Shown: positions 8,761-18,657 of the stretch, in pieces | Position numbering within the stretch: the stretch's first letter is position 1 | How the letters are laid out: the number at the start of each line of letters is the position of its first letter | Origin: Roseibium hamelinense | GTDB taxonomy: Bacteria > Pseudomonadota > Alphaproteobacteria > Rhizobiales > Stappiaceae | Assembly: GCF_007830545.1 (NCBI RefSeq) | Contig: NZ_VLLF01000002.1 | Span: forward strand, 124,001-188,000 | Length of the DNA stretch: 64,000 nucleotides | Reading direction: 5' to 3' | The notes under the pieces: model-generated | Seen by the model: only the letters and a program-made list of their open reading frames with translations | The model's database searches: none | Told to the model about the DNA's origin: nothing | Program-made: the position numbers and the translations under genes

Positions 8761-9099
8761 CTATTCGGGAACAACATCTTCTTCGGTTTCTTCGATCTGC
8801 CGGTTGCAGCCCCAGTCCCGAAGACAGTCATTCATGTCGTCTACGACGAAAAAACGCGCTGCATCCCGGTCATAGGCATCGTCAAGCAGAAGGTCGTAGT
8901 CTGTATGATTGTGGCGAATATGGCTCGTCGTTGCCTGCCAAAGTGCAATGGAGGGCGGCAAATGCCGGAGATGGCCGGCAAGGGCCCGTTCCAAGATGTC
9001 TTCGGCATCTGAAAAGGGAACTCTGGGCAGCAGGGCGCGCAGGGCTTTGCGCATCTCTTTTTGGCGCTTTGTCCCTCCGGCCACGAGGCTTCCTTCCAA
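8761..9099 (-). CDS. DUF2293 domain protein
   Basis: 112 residues, soluble. Nearly the whole length matches the DUF2293 pattern as I know it: a basic N-terminus with RKALRALLPRVPFSDAEDIL, then HLRHLPPSIALWQATTSHIR, then HTDYDLLLDDAYDRDAARFF and a C-terminal WGC. The function is not known; the dense His/Asp pattern (TSHIRHNHTDYD) looks like a metal- or nucleic-acid-binding site but this is a guess. It ends in EETEEDVVPE. It lies only two bases downstream of the stop of the GGDEF-EAL gene on the same strand, so the two probably share a transcript. Confidence 0.8.
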   Translation of the reverse strand: MEGSLVAGGTKRQKEMRKALRALLPRVPFSDAEDILERALAGHLRHLPPSIALWQATTSHIRHNHTDYDLLLDDAYDRDAARFFVVDDMNDCLRDWGCNRQIEETEEDVVPE

Positions 9100-9101
9100 T
9101 A

Positions 9102-11093
9102 TTATCCGTTTGCGGACCGTGCTTGTGTCCGTGGCAAGGCGAGTGGCAGTCCGGCAATTTCTCCGGATGCGTTCAGGTCTGCGACCACATTGGCAGCCGG
9201 CATGGGGCGGGCAAAGAAATAACCCTGGACCTGACTACAGCCAAGCTTGCGCAGCTCAATCGCCTGCCATTCTTCCTCAACACCCTCGACCACGCAAGAC
9301 AGCTTCATGGCATTGCAAAGGGCAATTACCGAAGAGACCACCTTGTGGCCACCGCTTTCGCCCAACGCAGATACAAAGCTGCGGTCGACCTTTACACCGT
9401 CAATCGGGAGGCGGTGCAAATAGCCGAGGCTGGAATACCCGGTTCCGAAATCATCCAGCACGATACGGGCACCTGCTTCGCGCAGCCGATGAAGGGAGGC
9501 GTTTGCGGTCTCATAGTCAGCGATGACCGCCGTTTCCGTGATTTCAAACGAAACCCGCTCCGGGTCCATCACCCGTCGGCCGATCGCGGACAACAGCGCA
9601 TCAACGGTCTCCGGATTGCTGATGTCATGCGCCGACAGATTGAACGACAGGACAGGTAAATCGGGCATCTGAAGCAGACTGTCGAGCGCAGTGTTGAACA
9701 ACGAGACCGTAAGCCGCTGAATTTGCCCGCACCGTTCAGCAACCGGAATGAAGCGTGCCGGCGGCACAGGCCCCAGGCTGGGGCTGTTCCAGCGGGCCAG
9801 CGATTCAAAGCCCTTGATCCTATTCTTGCGCAGGCAAATGATCGGTTGGAAAAATACCTGAAACTCGGTGTCTAGGTCGGCGCGCTGCAAGGCGCTCTCA
9901 ATGGCCCGTTCCGATTTGATCGTTGCTTCGTGGGCTGATGAATAGACAGTGCTTTGACCGCGCCGGTTGGTTTTCGAGTTGTACAATGCGTAGTCCGAAC
10001 GATCGAACAAGACCGGTCCATTGGTACCGGCGTCCGGATAAATAGCGAGCCCGCACGAGCAGCCGATCGCAACCGGCGTTTCGCCAATTTGATAGGGCGC
10101 GGAGAGCGCCGTGCAAATCTTCTGGCCAAATGCTTCCAGTTCGTCCAGCGCGCCGAAATAGAGCAAACCGAATTCATCGCCGCCGAGCCGGGTCACCTGG
10201 GCCTTTTCAGACACAAATTCTCTCAGCCTGTCCCCAACCATGGTGAGAAGGATGTCTCCAAACTGGTGCCCATAGGTGTCGTTTACGAGCTTGAACCGGT
10301 CCAGATCCAGCACACCAACGGCAAAGCTGCTTTGGTTGGCTGCATGCTGCTCAATCTGGCGATCGACCTCGTTGAAGAAATACCGCCGGTTCGGCAGGTT
10401 TGTCAGGGCATCAGTGTGCGCGAGCCGCGCGTTTTCTGCACTCAAACGTTCTGTTTCTTCGTTTTTCGCGGCCAGATCGGCTTGGGACCGGATCAGCTTT
10501 GTAAAGGCTGTATAGCCGTTCAGAAGCACGGTGATCATCACCAGGCAGACCAGGAGGATGTTCAAGGCAATCGCGATGTAGACGTCTTCACCCTGGCTGA
10601 CGTAATGCATCATGTAGGGCAGGGTCACGACCGCCATGACGCCAAGGGCGGCCTGGGGAAGATACATCAGGCAAAAGATGCAGCCGACGACCGTTATCGC
10701 AATAAACAGCGCGACATGACCACGTTGCATCGGGCCGCCATAGGAGTCGAGCGCGAGCGACCATGCGATATAAAATCCGCCAAGGACAACTGATAGAAAA
10801 AGCGTCCGCCTGAGCTCCCGGATAACTATGACCGGATCTGTCGGCACATCCTTGCGGCGCAACCACGTGATCATGCGGAAACTGCTGATCGACACAAGGG
10901 GGATCAACACACCCAGTACCAGTGCGTGGGGTGCAATTGAGTAGTGGGTGTAGGCAACCGCACAGGCATTCACAATGAGAAGTGCATATAAAAGTGGAAT
11001 TTGCCGCCGCATCTCCCGGTATTGCGCAAGCGCAATTGTTGGGTGCGCCGGATCAATAAAAAGCCATGCTGTGAAGTCTTTTAGTTTTTGCAT
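9102..11093 (-). CDS. Membrane GGDEF-EAL cyclic-di-GMP signalling protein
   Basis: 663 residues from ATG 11093, which has a GGGGAGA ribosome site about five bases upstream; the frame stays open further 5' but that part reads as non-coding. Residues about 30-195 hold six membrane segments resembling a MASE-type sensor, then a coiled stretch (200-225), a GGDEF domain with intact GGDEF at 304-308, and an EAL domain whose signature is ESLAR at 430-434. No RxxD product-inhibition site precedes GGDEF. The EAL domain keeps DDFGTGYSSLGYLHRLP and VEGVE, so phosphodiesterase activity is plausible. It makes or breaks cyclic-di-GMP at the membrane in answer to an unknown cue. Confidence 0.9.
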   Translation of the reverse strand: MQKLKDFTAWLFIDPAHPTIALAQYREMRRQIPLLYALLIVNACAVAYTHYSIAPHALVLGVLIPLVSISSFRMITWLRRKDVPTDPVIVIRELRRTLFLSVVLGGFYIAWSLALDSYGGPMQRGHVALFIAITVVGCIFCLMYLPQAALGVMAVVTLPYMMHYVSQGEDVYIAIALNILLVCLVMITVLLNGYTAFTKLIRSQADLAAKNEETERLSAENARLAHTDALTNLPNRRYFFNEVDRQIEQHAANQSSFAVGVLDLDRFKLVNDTYGHQFGDILLTMVGDRLREFVSEKAQVTRLGGDEFGLLYFGALDELEAFGQKICTALSAPYQIGETPVAIGCSCGLAIYPDAGTNGPVLFDRSDYALYNSKTNRRGQSTVYSSAHEATIKSERAIESALQRADLDTEFQVFFQPIICLRKNRIKGFESLARWNSPSLGPVPPARFIPVAERCGQIQRLTVSLFNTALDSLLQMPDLPVLSFNLSAHDISNPETVDALLSAIGRRVMDPERVSFEITETAVIADYETANASLHRLREAGARIVLDDFGTGYSSLGYLHRLPIDGVKVDRSFVSALGESGGHKVVSSVIALCNAMKLSCVVEGVEEEWQAIELRKLGCSQVQGYFFARPMPAANVVADLNASGEIAGLPLALPRTQARSANG

Positions 11094-11398
11094 GCGTATC
11101 TCCCCATCCCTAGAGGAGAGACCAAGAGTCTTAAAAAAAATGCTTATTATTGATATGCATTTTCTTCGGAACCGCATCTTCTTGCGCAACGGGCTCTCAT
11201 CAACGTGACAGGAGGCACTGTCGGTGCCGTTTTTGCGGCGCACGCATTCCACCTTGGACCGTATATTACAGCTCCAGTGTTTCGCCGCCCGCACGAGCAC
11301 CGCGCGGTTTTTGCAAAATCGGGCCTTCTTATACGGTCACGACTCCGTTACGCTTTGCGGTGACAATGGAAATTGATTGTCTGAAAAGGTGGCGCCCT

Positions 11399-12310
11399 GT
11401 GACCCACATTATGTTTTTGCGGCCTTTGATACGTGGCGTTGGCCCACTGTTCTTGTTTCTCGCTTTGTCCGGCTGTGCCTTGTCTGACGCGCCGATCCTC
11501 TATCCCAAAGGGCCGATCGCGCTCGCGCAGCGCAACCTTCTGTTTGATGCCTTTTGGCTGATGATGATTGTTGCGATCCCGGTTTATGTGCTGACCATTG
11601 CCTTTTTGATCCGCTACCGGCGCGAAAACAAATCCGCCGCCTATGCGCCGGATTGGGAAGGATCCTGGAAATACGAAACCGTTATTTGGTCCGTACCGGC
11701 GATCATCGTCGTGGCCATCGGTTTTCTGCTTTGGGAAGGCACCCACAAACTCGATCCCTACAAAAAGATTGTCTCGGACAAACCCGCCTTTCAAGTGCAA
11801 GCAGTGGCGCTGGATTGGAAGTGGTTGTTCATATACCCCGAGCTGGGCGTGGCCAGCGTCAACGAGCTCGCTTTTCCTGCGGACCGCCCGCTCAGCGTTG
11901 AAATTACCTCCGATACGGTGATGAATTCTTTCATGATTCCGGCGCTAGGAGGCCAGATCTATGCCATGGCGGGGATGCGCAGTGAACTTAATTTGCTGGC
12001 AGATGAACCGGGCGTCTTTACCGGGCGGAATACGATGTATTCGGGCGATGGATACTCGGACCAGTATTTTCAGGCACATGCCATGACCGAGAGCGATTTT
12101 TCCGACTGGTCGGACAAGGTGAAAGCCTCAGCATCCACGCTGGATGCTCCGACCTACGTTGAATTGCACAAACAAAGCATTGCCGATCCGGTGACCTACT
12201 ATTCGTCATATGAGCCGGGCCTATTCAAAATCATTCTTCGCAAATATGCGCCGGTTGTCGGCCCCTATGAAAGCGAAGCTGCCGAACTGATTTGCCGGGG
12301 GGCTGCCTGA
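11399..12310 (+). CDS. cyoA: Cytochrome bo-type ubiquinol oxidase subunit II
   Basis: About 303 residues from GTG 11399, chosen for the AAGGTGG site just upstream; ATG 11366 and ATG 11411 are alternatives. A lipoprotein signal ends LALSGC (Cys about 26). Two membrane helices follow, then a periplasmic cupredoxin domain. The [15 protein letters not shown] block and following [11 protein letters not shown] match CyoA rather than cytochrome c oxidase: the Cys-Cys-His CuA ligands are absent, so the electron donor is ubiquinol. The subunit contacts quinol oxidase subunit I in the inner membrane. It overlaps cyoB by one base and starts the cyoABCD operon, divergent from the GGDEF-EAL gene. Confidence 0.93.
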   Translation: MTHIMFLRPLIRGVGPLFLFLALSGCALSDAPILYPKGPIALAQRNLLFDAFWLMMIVAIPVYVLTIAFLIRYRRENKSAAYAPDWEGSWKYETVIWSVPAIIVVAIGFLLWEGTHKLDPYKKIVSDKPAFQVQAVALDWKWLFIYPELGVASVNELAFPADRPLSVEITSDTVMNSFMIPALGGQIYAMAGMRSELNLLADEPGVFTGRNTMYSGDGYSDQYFQAHAMTESDFSDWSDKVKASASTLDAPTYVELHKQSIADPVTYYSSYEPGLFKIILRKYAPVVGPYESEAAELICRGAA

Positions 12311-14349
12311 TGCTCGGACGTCTGACAATCGACGCGTTGCCGTTTTACAGCTGGGTCGCGATGGGCGGTGCGGCCGTCACTGTGGGCGGCGGCATCGCGG
12401 CTTTTTTGCTTGTCACCTATCTCAAGGCGTGGAAGGCGCTGTGGTTCGACTGGCTGACCAGTGTCGATCACAAGAAAATCGGCATCATGTATATCGTGCT
12501 GGCTCTGGTAATGCTGGTACGCGGCTTCGTCGACGCGATCATGATGCGTGCCCAGCAGGCCATTGCGCTGAACAATGAAGGATATCTGCCGCCTGAACAC
12601 TTCGAGCAGATTTTCTCATCGCATGGCACCATCATGATCTTTTTCGTCGCCATGCCGTTCCTGACCGGCTTGATCAACATTGTTGTTCCTCAGCAGATCG
12701 GCGCCCGGGATGTTGCCTTTCCCTTTCTGAACTCCTTCAGCTTTTTCATGACAGCAGCGGGAGCTGCGCTTGTTTTGGTCTCGCTCGTGGTTGGCAAGTT
12801 CTCGCAAGCGGGCTGGACCGGCTATCCGCCCTATTCGGGCATTGAATACAGTCCCGGGGTCGGCGTTGACTATTGGATCTGGGCGCTTTTGGTCAGTGGA
12901 GTCGGCAGCACGCTCACCGGGATCAACTTCATTGTCACGATAATAAAAAACCGTTGCCCGGGGATGACTTACATGCGGATGCCGCTATTCACCTGGACGG
13001 CTTTGTGTATTTCGATCCTGATGGCGTTTGCGTTCCCCGCTCTGACTGTGGTTGCTCTCCAGCTGGCACTGGACCGCACGCTCGGGTTTCACTTCTTTAC
13101 CAATGGCGATGGCGGCAACATGATGATGTTTGCCAACCTGTTGTGGATCTGGGGGCATCCGGAGGTCTACATTCTGATCCTTCCGGCCTTCGGCATCTTT
13201 TCCGAAGTTGTCGCCACCTTCTCACGCAAGCGGCTGTTTGGTTATGCGTCGCTGGTCTATGCGACTGCCTGCATCGCCATCCTGTCGTTTACGGTATGGC
13301 TGCACCACTTTTTTACAATGGGATCTTCGGCGAATGTGAATGCCGTATTCGGCATCGCCACGATGATCATCGCCGTTCCGACCGGCGTCAAAATCTTCGA
13401 CTGGCTCTTCACCATGTACCGGGGCCGGATTGAGTTTCACCCAGCGATGGTGTTCACCATCGGCTTCATGGTGACGTTTGTGATCGGCGGGGTGACGGGT
13501 GTCCTGCTGGCGCTGCCACCGGCAGACTATCTGATGCACAATTCCACCTTCCTTGTGGCGCATTTTCACAACATGCTGATCCCTGGAGCCTTGTTCGGCT
13601 ATTTCGCCGGTATGAACTACTGGTTTCCGAAAGCGTTCGGCTTTAAGCTGAACGAAAAGTGGGGCATCCGGTCGTTCTGGTGTTGGATCATCGGATTCTA
13701 TCTTGCGTTCATGCCGCTTTACGTGCTCGGCTTCATGGGAATGACCCGGCGAATGGAGCACTACCAGGACCCGAATTGGCAACCGTATCTGATTGTTGCG
13801 GCGCTTGGCGCGGTCTTCGTTCTGTTCGGCATCATCTGCATCGGCATTCAGCTTTATGTCAGTGCGAAAGAGTGGGGATCGTCCAAGGATGTGACCGGGG
13901 ATCCCTGGAACGGCCGGACGCTGGAATGGGCGACGTCATCGCCACCAGCGCCGTATAATTTCGCGGTCATCCCGGAAGTGCGCGACCTTGATGCCTTCCA
14001 CGATATGAAGCTGCGCGGACAGGCATACCAGGCACCGTCTGGCTATGAAGACATTGTCATGCCGAAAAACACTTGGCTTGGACCGGTCATGGGCGTTCTT
14101 GGCTTCCTGCTGGGATTTGCCATGGTCTGGTATATCTGGTGGCTTGCAGCGCTGTGTTTCGTGGCCAGTCTGGTATGCGTGGGTATCCGGGCCTGCGATG
14201 ACGATACAGAGTTCGTATTGCCGGCCGCAGAAGTAGCGCGGATCGAGGGCGCAAGGCTTGCGGCGATTGCGCCGGGTGACCTTCACGACATGCGCGAGTT
14301 TGCCCCGCGCGGTGCCGCCACGGGCGCGATTCTGCCGGGGAGTGCTTGA
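12310..14349 (+). CDS. cyoB: Cytochrome bo-type ubiquinol oxidase subunit I
   Basis: 679 residues from ATG 12310, overlapping the cyoA stop (TGATG). It is the catalytic haem-copper subunit: about 14-15 membrane helices. [20 protein letters not shown] carries the His-Tyr cross-link region, [10 protein letters not shown] the CuB histidine pair, and [11 protein letters not shown] the histidines for the two haems. It reduces oxygen to water with ubiquinol electrons and pumps protons. VGTTLTGINF-type residues and the [14 protein letters not shown] start are typical. Length and motif spacing match the CyoB family, and the next gene follows with no gap. Confidence 0.97.
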   Translation: MLGRLTIDALPFYSWVAMGGAAVTVGGGIAAFLLVTYLKAWKALWFDWLTSVDHKKIGIMYIVLALVMLVRGFVDAIMMRAQQAIALNNEGYLPPEHFEQIFSSHGTIMIFFVAMPFLTGLINIVVPQQIGARDVAFPFLNSFSFFMTAAGAALVLVSLVVGKFSQAGWTGYPPYSGIEYSPGVGVDYWIWALLVSGVGSTLTGINFIVTIIKNRCPGMTYMRMPLFTWTALCISILMAFAFPALTVVALQLALDRTLGFHFFTNGDGGNMMMFANLLWIWGHPEVYILILPAFGIFSEVVATFSRKRLFGYASLVYATACIAILSFTVWLHHFFTMGSSANVNAVFGIATMIIAVPTGVKIFDWLFTMYRGRIEFHPAMVFTIGFMVTFVIGGVTGVLLALPPADYLMHNSTFLVAHFHNMLIPGALFGYFAGMNYWFPKAFGFKLNEKWGIRSFWCWIIGFYLAFMPLYVLGFMGMTRRMEHYQDPNWQPYLIVAALGAVFVLFGIICIGIQLYVSAKEWGSSKDVTGDPWNGRTLEWATSSPPAPYNFAVIPEVRDLDAFHDMKLRGQAYQAPSGYEDIVMPKNTWLGPVMGVLGFLLGFAMVWYIWWLAALCFVASLVCVGIRACDDDTEFVLPAAEVARIEGARLAAIAPGDLHDMREFAPRGAATGAILPGSA

Positions 14350-14955
14350 ATGACCAACACACTCCAGCAAGAAGCCGTTCTGGCGCACGAAGAGCAAAAA
14401 TCACTAGAGGCTCGGGAGTTTGGCTTTTGGGTCTATCTGATGACCGATGCCATCATCTTCGCTCTTTTGTTCGCGACCTATGTGGTTCTGAGCAACAACT
14501 CGGCGGCTGGCCCGACGGCCAAGGAGCTGTTCGACTTGCGGCACACGGCCAGTGAAACGGCTTTGTTGCTGCTTTCCAGTCTGACATTCGGATTCGCAAC
14601 GATTGCCATGCACGAAGACCGGGCAGGGCAGGTGGTGAAGTGGCTTGTTATTTCCGTTGGTCTCGGCCTCGGGTTCCTGGCGATGGAACTGGTCGAGTTT
14701 TACGGAATGATACAAAAGGGCGCGGGGCCTGAAGTCAGCGGGTTCCTGTCTGCCTTCTTTACGCTTGTAGGGACCCACGGACTTCATGTGGCATTTGGAT
14801 CGATAGGCATCTTTGTGATGATCGGCCAGGTGCTGTCCAAGGGGCTTACCCTGCCGGTGCGTTCGCGGCTCATTCGCCTCGGCTTGTTCTGGCACTTCCT
14901 CGACATTGTCTGGATCGGGATCTTCTCGGTCGTTTATCTGCCCGGCGTGATGTAG
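14350..14955 (+). CDS. cyoC: Cytochrome bo-type ubiquinol oxidase subunit III
   Basis: 201 residues with five membrane helices. The start ATG directly follows the cyoB stop. The EFGFWVYLMTDAIIFALLFA opening, ETALLLLSSLTFG and THGLHVAFG segments are typical of haem-copper oxidase subunit III of the quinol oxidase type. This subunit stabilises the complex and has no redox centre. It is translated with cyoB and followed by cyoD after 11 bases. Confidence 0.95.
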   Translation: MTNTLQQEAVLAHEEQKSLEAREFGFWVYLMTDAIIFALLFATYVVLSNNSAAGPTAKELFDLRHTASETALLLLSSLTFGFATIAMHEDRAGQVVKWLVISVGLGLGFLAMELVEFYGMIQKGAGPEVSGFLSAFFTLVGTHGLHVAFGSIGIFVMIGQVLSKGLTLPVRSRLIRLGLFWHFLDIVWIGIFSVVYLPGVM

Positions 14956-14966
14956 GAGACAGCGCA

Positions 14967-15272
14967 ATGGATCATTCCGAAATCCCGAGCCGCTCAACCT
15001 ATCTCAACGGCTTTTTTCTAGCTGTCGTGCTAACGGCGATCCCGTTCGGCATTGTGTGGGCAGAGCTGCTCACGGGAACCGCCGCCTATGTGGTGATTGC
15101 GGTTGCTGCCGTGCTGCAGGTCATGGTGCATCTTGTCTTCTTCTTGCACATGAATTTCAAATCGACGCCAGGCGAAAACATGTTCTTCCTCGCCTTTGCT
15201 GGCGTTCTGATTTGCATCATGGTGGGCGGAAGCCTTTGGATCATGATCGATCTGCATCATCGGATGATGTAG
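14967..15272 (+). CDS. cyoD: Cytochrome bo-type ubiquinol oxidase subunit IV
   Basis: 101 residues with three membrane helices. It has the subunit IV pattern LTAIPFGIVW, VLQVMVHLVFFLHMNFKST and a C-terminal hydrophobic helix. GGAGACAGCGCA before ATG 14967 serves as ribosome site. The protein helps assemble CuB in subunit I. It ends the operon: no haem O synthase gene (cyoE) follows, so haem O must come from a farnesyltransferase encoded elsewhere. Its stop is two bases from that of the convergent amine oxidase gene. Confidence 0.93.
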   Translation: MDHSEIPSRSTYLNGFFLAVVLTAIPFGIVWAELLTGTAAYVVIAVAAVLQVMVHLVFFLHMNFKSTPGENMFFLAFAGVLICIMVGGSLWIMIDLHHRMM

Positions 15273-15274
15273 TG

Positions 15275-17197
15275 CTATTCAGCGGCATGAAGGCGTGCGC
15301 CTCTGCGCCCGCTTCCGCCGTAGTCGAAGGCATCTGCGTCAATGGTCATAGGGCTCTGCCCGTCTGCGGTATGGACCGATCCACCGAGTGAGTGCACCAC
15401 GGCGGTTGCTGCGTTTAGAGCGGTCCGCAGACCGGCTTCTATCCAGCCGGATGACCAGTCGATGCAGTCGCCGGCCAGATACACTCCGGAGTCTCGCTCT
15501 GTTCCCGCTTTCTGATAGTCGAAGAACAGCCTCTGCATGTAGGGGTCCTGACCGGGGGGCGACAATTTAAAGGCACCGTGCTGGAACGGCTCGTCCTGCC
15601 AGCAGATGCAGGCGACATTCTCGTCGAAATCATCATTGAGCGGGCGCAGATTTTCCGACCAAGCGGCAACTTCCGGTCCCATTTGGGTCTGAAGGACACC
15701 AAGCATTGTCTCAACCGCCTGCTTTTTCAAGGAAATCTCGCCGGCACATTTGCCAACAGCCTGGAGCTTGACGGCATCCGCGAGCCAAGTGTAGCTGAGA
15801 AAACAAACGGCGGTGTCGTCCTCGCCATAATCTAGGGTGTAAATCTGCTTGACCGCTGAGTCCGTGAGCAATACGCGCGGCGCATCCGGGTTGTCCTTCC
15901 AGAATTTGCGGATTCGGACTGCAATTTTATTTGAGGGAATGACTTGAACGGTCTTCACCGCTTCTGCGACATCCGCTTGCAGGACCGGTTTCCCGATCTG
16001 TGCAGCTCCCGCAGGAAAATAGGACGTGACATTCGTGCCAAGCTCCATGGCGCGTGTTGTTGTTGCAAGTACCACACGCTGATAAGGCGCCCCATCGTTG
16101 AGGGGGCCTTTGAACTGGCTTTCAAGCCGCACACTTCCGCGTTCGGTTGGCTCAATCGAGCAGACGGGTGTGTTCAGGAATAGGTGTCCGCCCTCAGCTT
16201 CAAACCGTGCAGCGAGCCCTTTTGCCAACTCTTCTATGCCGCAGGGCATTTGCCGCTGGGAATCAACCAGTCCGTTGATTACCAGGCGGATGATCTCCAA
16301 AAAGGAGGCTGGGAAAATCGGGCCGAAGCCGCCGGAACCAATCCCGAGTTCGGCAAACCGCCCGACGTCTTCGAAGGTCCAGATTGACTGTCCGGGCACA
16401 GCCCAATTGTCGCTGGAGCCATGCCTGGCAAAGATCCGGTAAAGCCCTTCGACCAAAGAGGTGGTGGAAAACGTATCAAGCCATGTTTGCCAGGCTTGGC
16501 GGGCGCGCATTTCCCAATGCGCTGCTTGGTCCGTCAAACCTGCCTGGCGCGCAAAAGCGGCCTGTTGGAGAATCCGGCGGATTTTGAGCGGTGCCGTCAG
16601 CACCTGCTGGCCGGAGCGGATGCTGGTGACGCCTTTTTGCATCAGCGAACGCCAGCCGGTATGTACCTTGCCAAACCCCGCCGGAAACGGACTGTTTGCC
16701 CCCTCCCAGATTTGAGGTTGTTCATTCTTGTAGCAAATGAATGTTTTCAGAACCCCTGGATCGGGAAACAACGGAAGGTCGGTCAGCTTGAGGCCCAGGA
16801 TTTCCTGAAGATACTGGTCAAGCAGAAACTCGGTGGGCGGAAAACGCATGGCGCCGAGTTCGAAAACGTCCCGGGACCAGTTGGGACTTCCCTTTGCGGA
16901 GTAAAGCCTCCCTCCGATTCGCCCGGTTGCTTCAAAAAGATCGACGCGGCATCCGGACCTGACCAGTTCAAGTCCCGCTGTGAGGCCGGATATGCCAGCA
17001 CCAATGACAGCCACTTGGGGTGCCCCTTGCACCATTCCGACACTGGCCGTGTTCGTTCGCCAATTGGCGTAGTCAAAGCCAGGTGTATCGACGAAGCTTT
17101 GCCGCGGCACTGGCGGAAGCCGCAGCTTTTGCTGCGTGACGTTTGGACGGGTACCTTGCGTTAGGCCAAAGTGTTCCATGCGCAAATCCAATTGCAT
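15275..17197 (-). CDS. Flavin amine oxidase (tryptophan 2-monooxygenase / L-amino-acid oxidase-like)
   Basis: About 640 residues. The FAD-binding Rossmann motif VAVIGAGISGLTAGLELVRSG is followed by FEATGRIGGRLYS. The late region (WQDEPFQHGAFKLSPPGQ, then LAGDCIDWSSGWIEAGLRTA) matches bacterial tryptophan monooxygenase and L-amino-acid oxidase types better than polyamine oxidases. It would oxidise an amino acid or amine, with oxygen as acceptor. There is no export signal. The start is uncertain: TTG 17212, ATG 17197 and ATG 17179 are in frame, and the last has the best ribosome site (TTGGA). A 7-bp inverted repeat covers the first two. It is divergent from an XRE regulator that may control it. 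Confidence 0.85.
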   Translation of the reverse strand: MQLDLRMEHFGLTQGTRPNVTQQKLRLPPVPRQSFVDTPGFDYANWRTNTASVGMVQGAPQVAVIGAGISGLTAGLELVRSGCRVDLFEATGRIGGRLYSAKGSPNWSRDVFELGAMRFPPTEFLLDQYLQEILGLKLTDLPLFPDPGVLKTFICYKNEQPQIWEGANSPFPAGFGKVHTGWRSLMQKGVTSIRSGQQVLTAPLKIRRILQQAAFARQAGLTDQAAHWEMRARQAWQTWLDTFSTTSLVEGLYRIFARHGSSDNWAVPGQSIWTFEDVGRFAELGIGSGGFGPIFPASFLEIIRLVINGLVDSQRQMPCGIEELAKGLAARFEAEGGHLFLNTPVCSIEPTERGSVRLESQFKGPLNDGAPYQRVVLATTTRAMELGTNVTSYFPAGAAQIGKPVLQADVAEAVKTVQVIPSNKIAVRIRKFWKDNPDAPRVLLTDSAVKQIYTLDYGEDDTAVCFLSYTWLADAVKLQAVGKCAGEISLKKQAVETMLGVLQTQMGPEVAAWSENLRPLNDDFDENVACICWQDEPFQHGAFKLSPPGQDPYMQRLFFDYQKAGTERDSGVYLAGDCIDWSSGWIEAGLRTALNAATAVVHSLGGSVHTADGQSPMTIDADAFDYGGSGRRGARLHAAE

Positions 17198-17235
17198 ATT
17201 TAGTTGATGCAATCATAAATAATATTTTGCGCAAA
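17191..17235. promoter_or_regulatory. Candidate operator cluster between amine oxidase and XRE regulator
   Basis: ATTGCAT (17191-17197) and ATGCAAT (17207-17213) form a 7-bp inverted repeat with a 9-bp spacer, and TTTGCGCAAA (17226-17235) is a perfect palindrome. TGCGCAAAT also occurs at 17179-17187. The region is AT-rich and lies upstream of the amine oxidase. The binding protein is unknown; the adjacent XRE regulator is the obvious candidate. Confidence 0.4.
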
Positions 17236-17446
17236 TATCGAGTCTAAAACTGTTTGAAATTGATGTCTTCAATAAATATAGATCGATTTTTTCTGTATAA
17301 ATTCTTGTAAATTGTAGATACATTGAAAAATAATCAAAAATAGATGTAATTATCATGCGGCATTTTGCCGATGTGTTTTTTGTGGCTCGGATGCCGCTGC
17401 AACTGCCTGTGTTGATTTTAGTCAACTGTGCTGACAAAAAGTCAGT

Positions 17447-18328
17447 ATGGATAAAAGAGACCGCGCGCATATGTTCCGGGAACGGCTGGCCCATGCGCTG
17501 ACCGAAAAACAATTGAACAGGAGTGATCTGGCGCGCTTGGCGAACCTGGACCGCTCCACTGTCTCACAGCTCTTGTCTGAAGATGCGCCGCGTCTTCCGA
17601 ACGGACAGGCACTTGCCGCCATTGCCAGCAGCCTCGGCGTATCCTCCGACTGGTTGCTGGGGCTGTCTGCACATCAAGGGGCGGCAGCGGAGATTCTGGA
17701 CCGGGCCGTGCAGGTGGCTGAAACGGACCGCAATCCCGTCGACGAGCATCTCTTGTCCTGGCAGAGGGAGGCTGCTGGCTCGAAAATCCGCCATGTGCCC
17801 GCCAACCTGCCGGATGTTCTCAAGACGGAGGACGTTCTTTCCTACGAGTACGCAGCGACTTCATATCGGACACCGGGCCAGGCGATCACTGATTCACGGG
17901 ATCAGCAAGCGCTGCTCACCCAGCCGGAAACTGATATGGAAATCGCGGTGTCCTTTCAAAGCCTGGAAGCGTTTGCACGCGGCGAGGGGATCTGGCAGGG
18001 CCTTTCAAGTCAGGACCGCGAGGCGCAACTCCTCGCGATGGCGGATCAGCTGGATCAGTTCTACCCGGCTCTGCGCCTCCATCTGTTTGACGCGCATGAC
18101 CGTTATTCCGCACCCTTTACGGTGTTCGGACAAAAACGGGCTGCTGTTTATCTCGGTCAACGTTATTTGGCCTTTTCCGCCACCAGCCATGTGCGCCTGT
18201 TTACAAAGCATTTTGACGACCTCGTGCGCCACGCTCAAATCCGCTCGCACGAAGCCGGGCAATTCGCCCGCGATCTCGCTGCCGGGCGCTTTCGGTACAA
18301 CAATCAGAACAACCGGGTTGCCGAGTGA
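17447..18328 (+). CDS. XRE-family transcriptional regulator
   Basis: 293 residues. The N-terminal helix-turn-helix of the lambda-repressor/Cro type lies at about residues 10-70 (RLAHALTEKQLNRSDLARLA, then STVSQLL and an LGVSSDWLLG ending). The remaining 220 residues are soluble, with a charged coil in the middle, and look like a sensor domain that I do not recognise. It is divergent from the flavin amine oxidase and may regulate it. The ATG at 17447 is close to a TCAGT stretch without a clear ribosome site. Confidence 0.8.
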   Translation: MDKRDRAHMFRERLAHALTEKQLNRSDLARLANLDRSTVSQLLSEDAPRLPNGQALAAIASSLGVSSDWLLGLSAHQGAAAEILDRAVQVAETDRNPVDEHLLSWQREAAGSKIRHVPANLPDVLKTEDVLSYEYAATSYRTPGQAITDSRDQQALLTQPETDMEIAVSFQSLEAFARGEGIWQGLSSQDREAQLLAMADQLDQFYPALRLHLFDAHDRYSAPFTVFGQKRAAVYLGQRYLAFSATSHVRLFTKHFDDLVRHAQIRSHEAGQFARDLAAGRFRYNNQNNRVAE

Positions 18329-18657
18329 AGCTGGCGCCGGGCTGTCTATCCGAACGCGGTTGGGAGGTCAAAAACTGTTACCACAAGCCTCGTGAAAGCC
18401 CGGCATGTTCCCTTTCAAATGAAAAAATACAGAATTACCGAAAGAATTTTGTGGCTGTTTTTGCCTCCTTAGCTGAGATGGATGGCTTCTGATTAGCAAG
18501 TTATTTCAAGGGGCTATTAAGTATTTAAGCGAAAGATCCCGGATTTTCCTCTAATTTTATGAAACTATGATTTTATTCCGGTTTCACTCGTTTTTTTCTT
18601 CTTTAAGTCTGATCTGCATGTTGCCCGTCAGATGAGATCGCATTTGGGTTAGGATTC
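18329..18657. other. AT-rich intergenic region before the first DUF2336 gene
   Basis: 329 bases without a credible gene. The second half is AT-rich with runs such as TCGTTTTTTTCTTCTTTAAG and probably holds the promoter of the gene at 18658. I see no clear operator or hairpin. Confidence 0.4.

Noticed and set aside
8703..9659. 318-residue plus-strand open frame
   Set aside because: Antisense to DUF2293 and the GGDEF-EAL gene, both with strong family evidence.
9954..10793. 279-residue plus-strand open frame
   Set aside because: Antisense to the GGDEF domain of the GGDEF-EAL gene.
17213..17512. 99-residue minus-strand frame over the amine oxidase/XRE promoter region
   Set aside because: Overlaps the XRE helix-turn-helix coding region, AT-rich, no ribosome site and no known motif.
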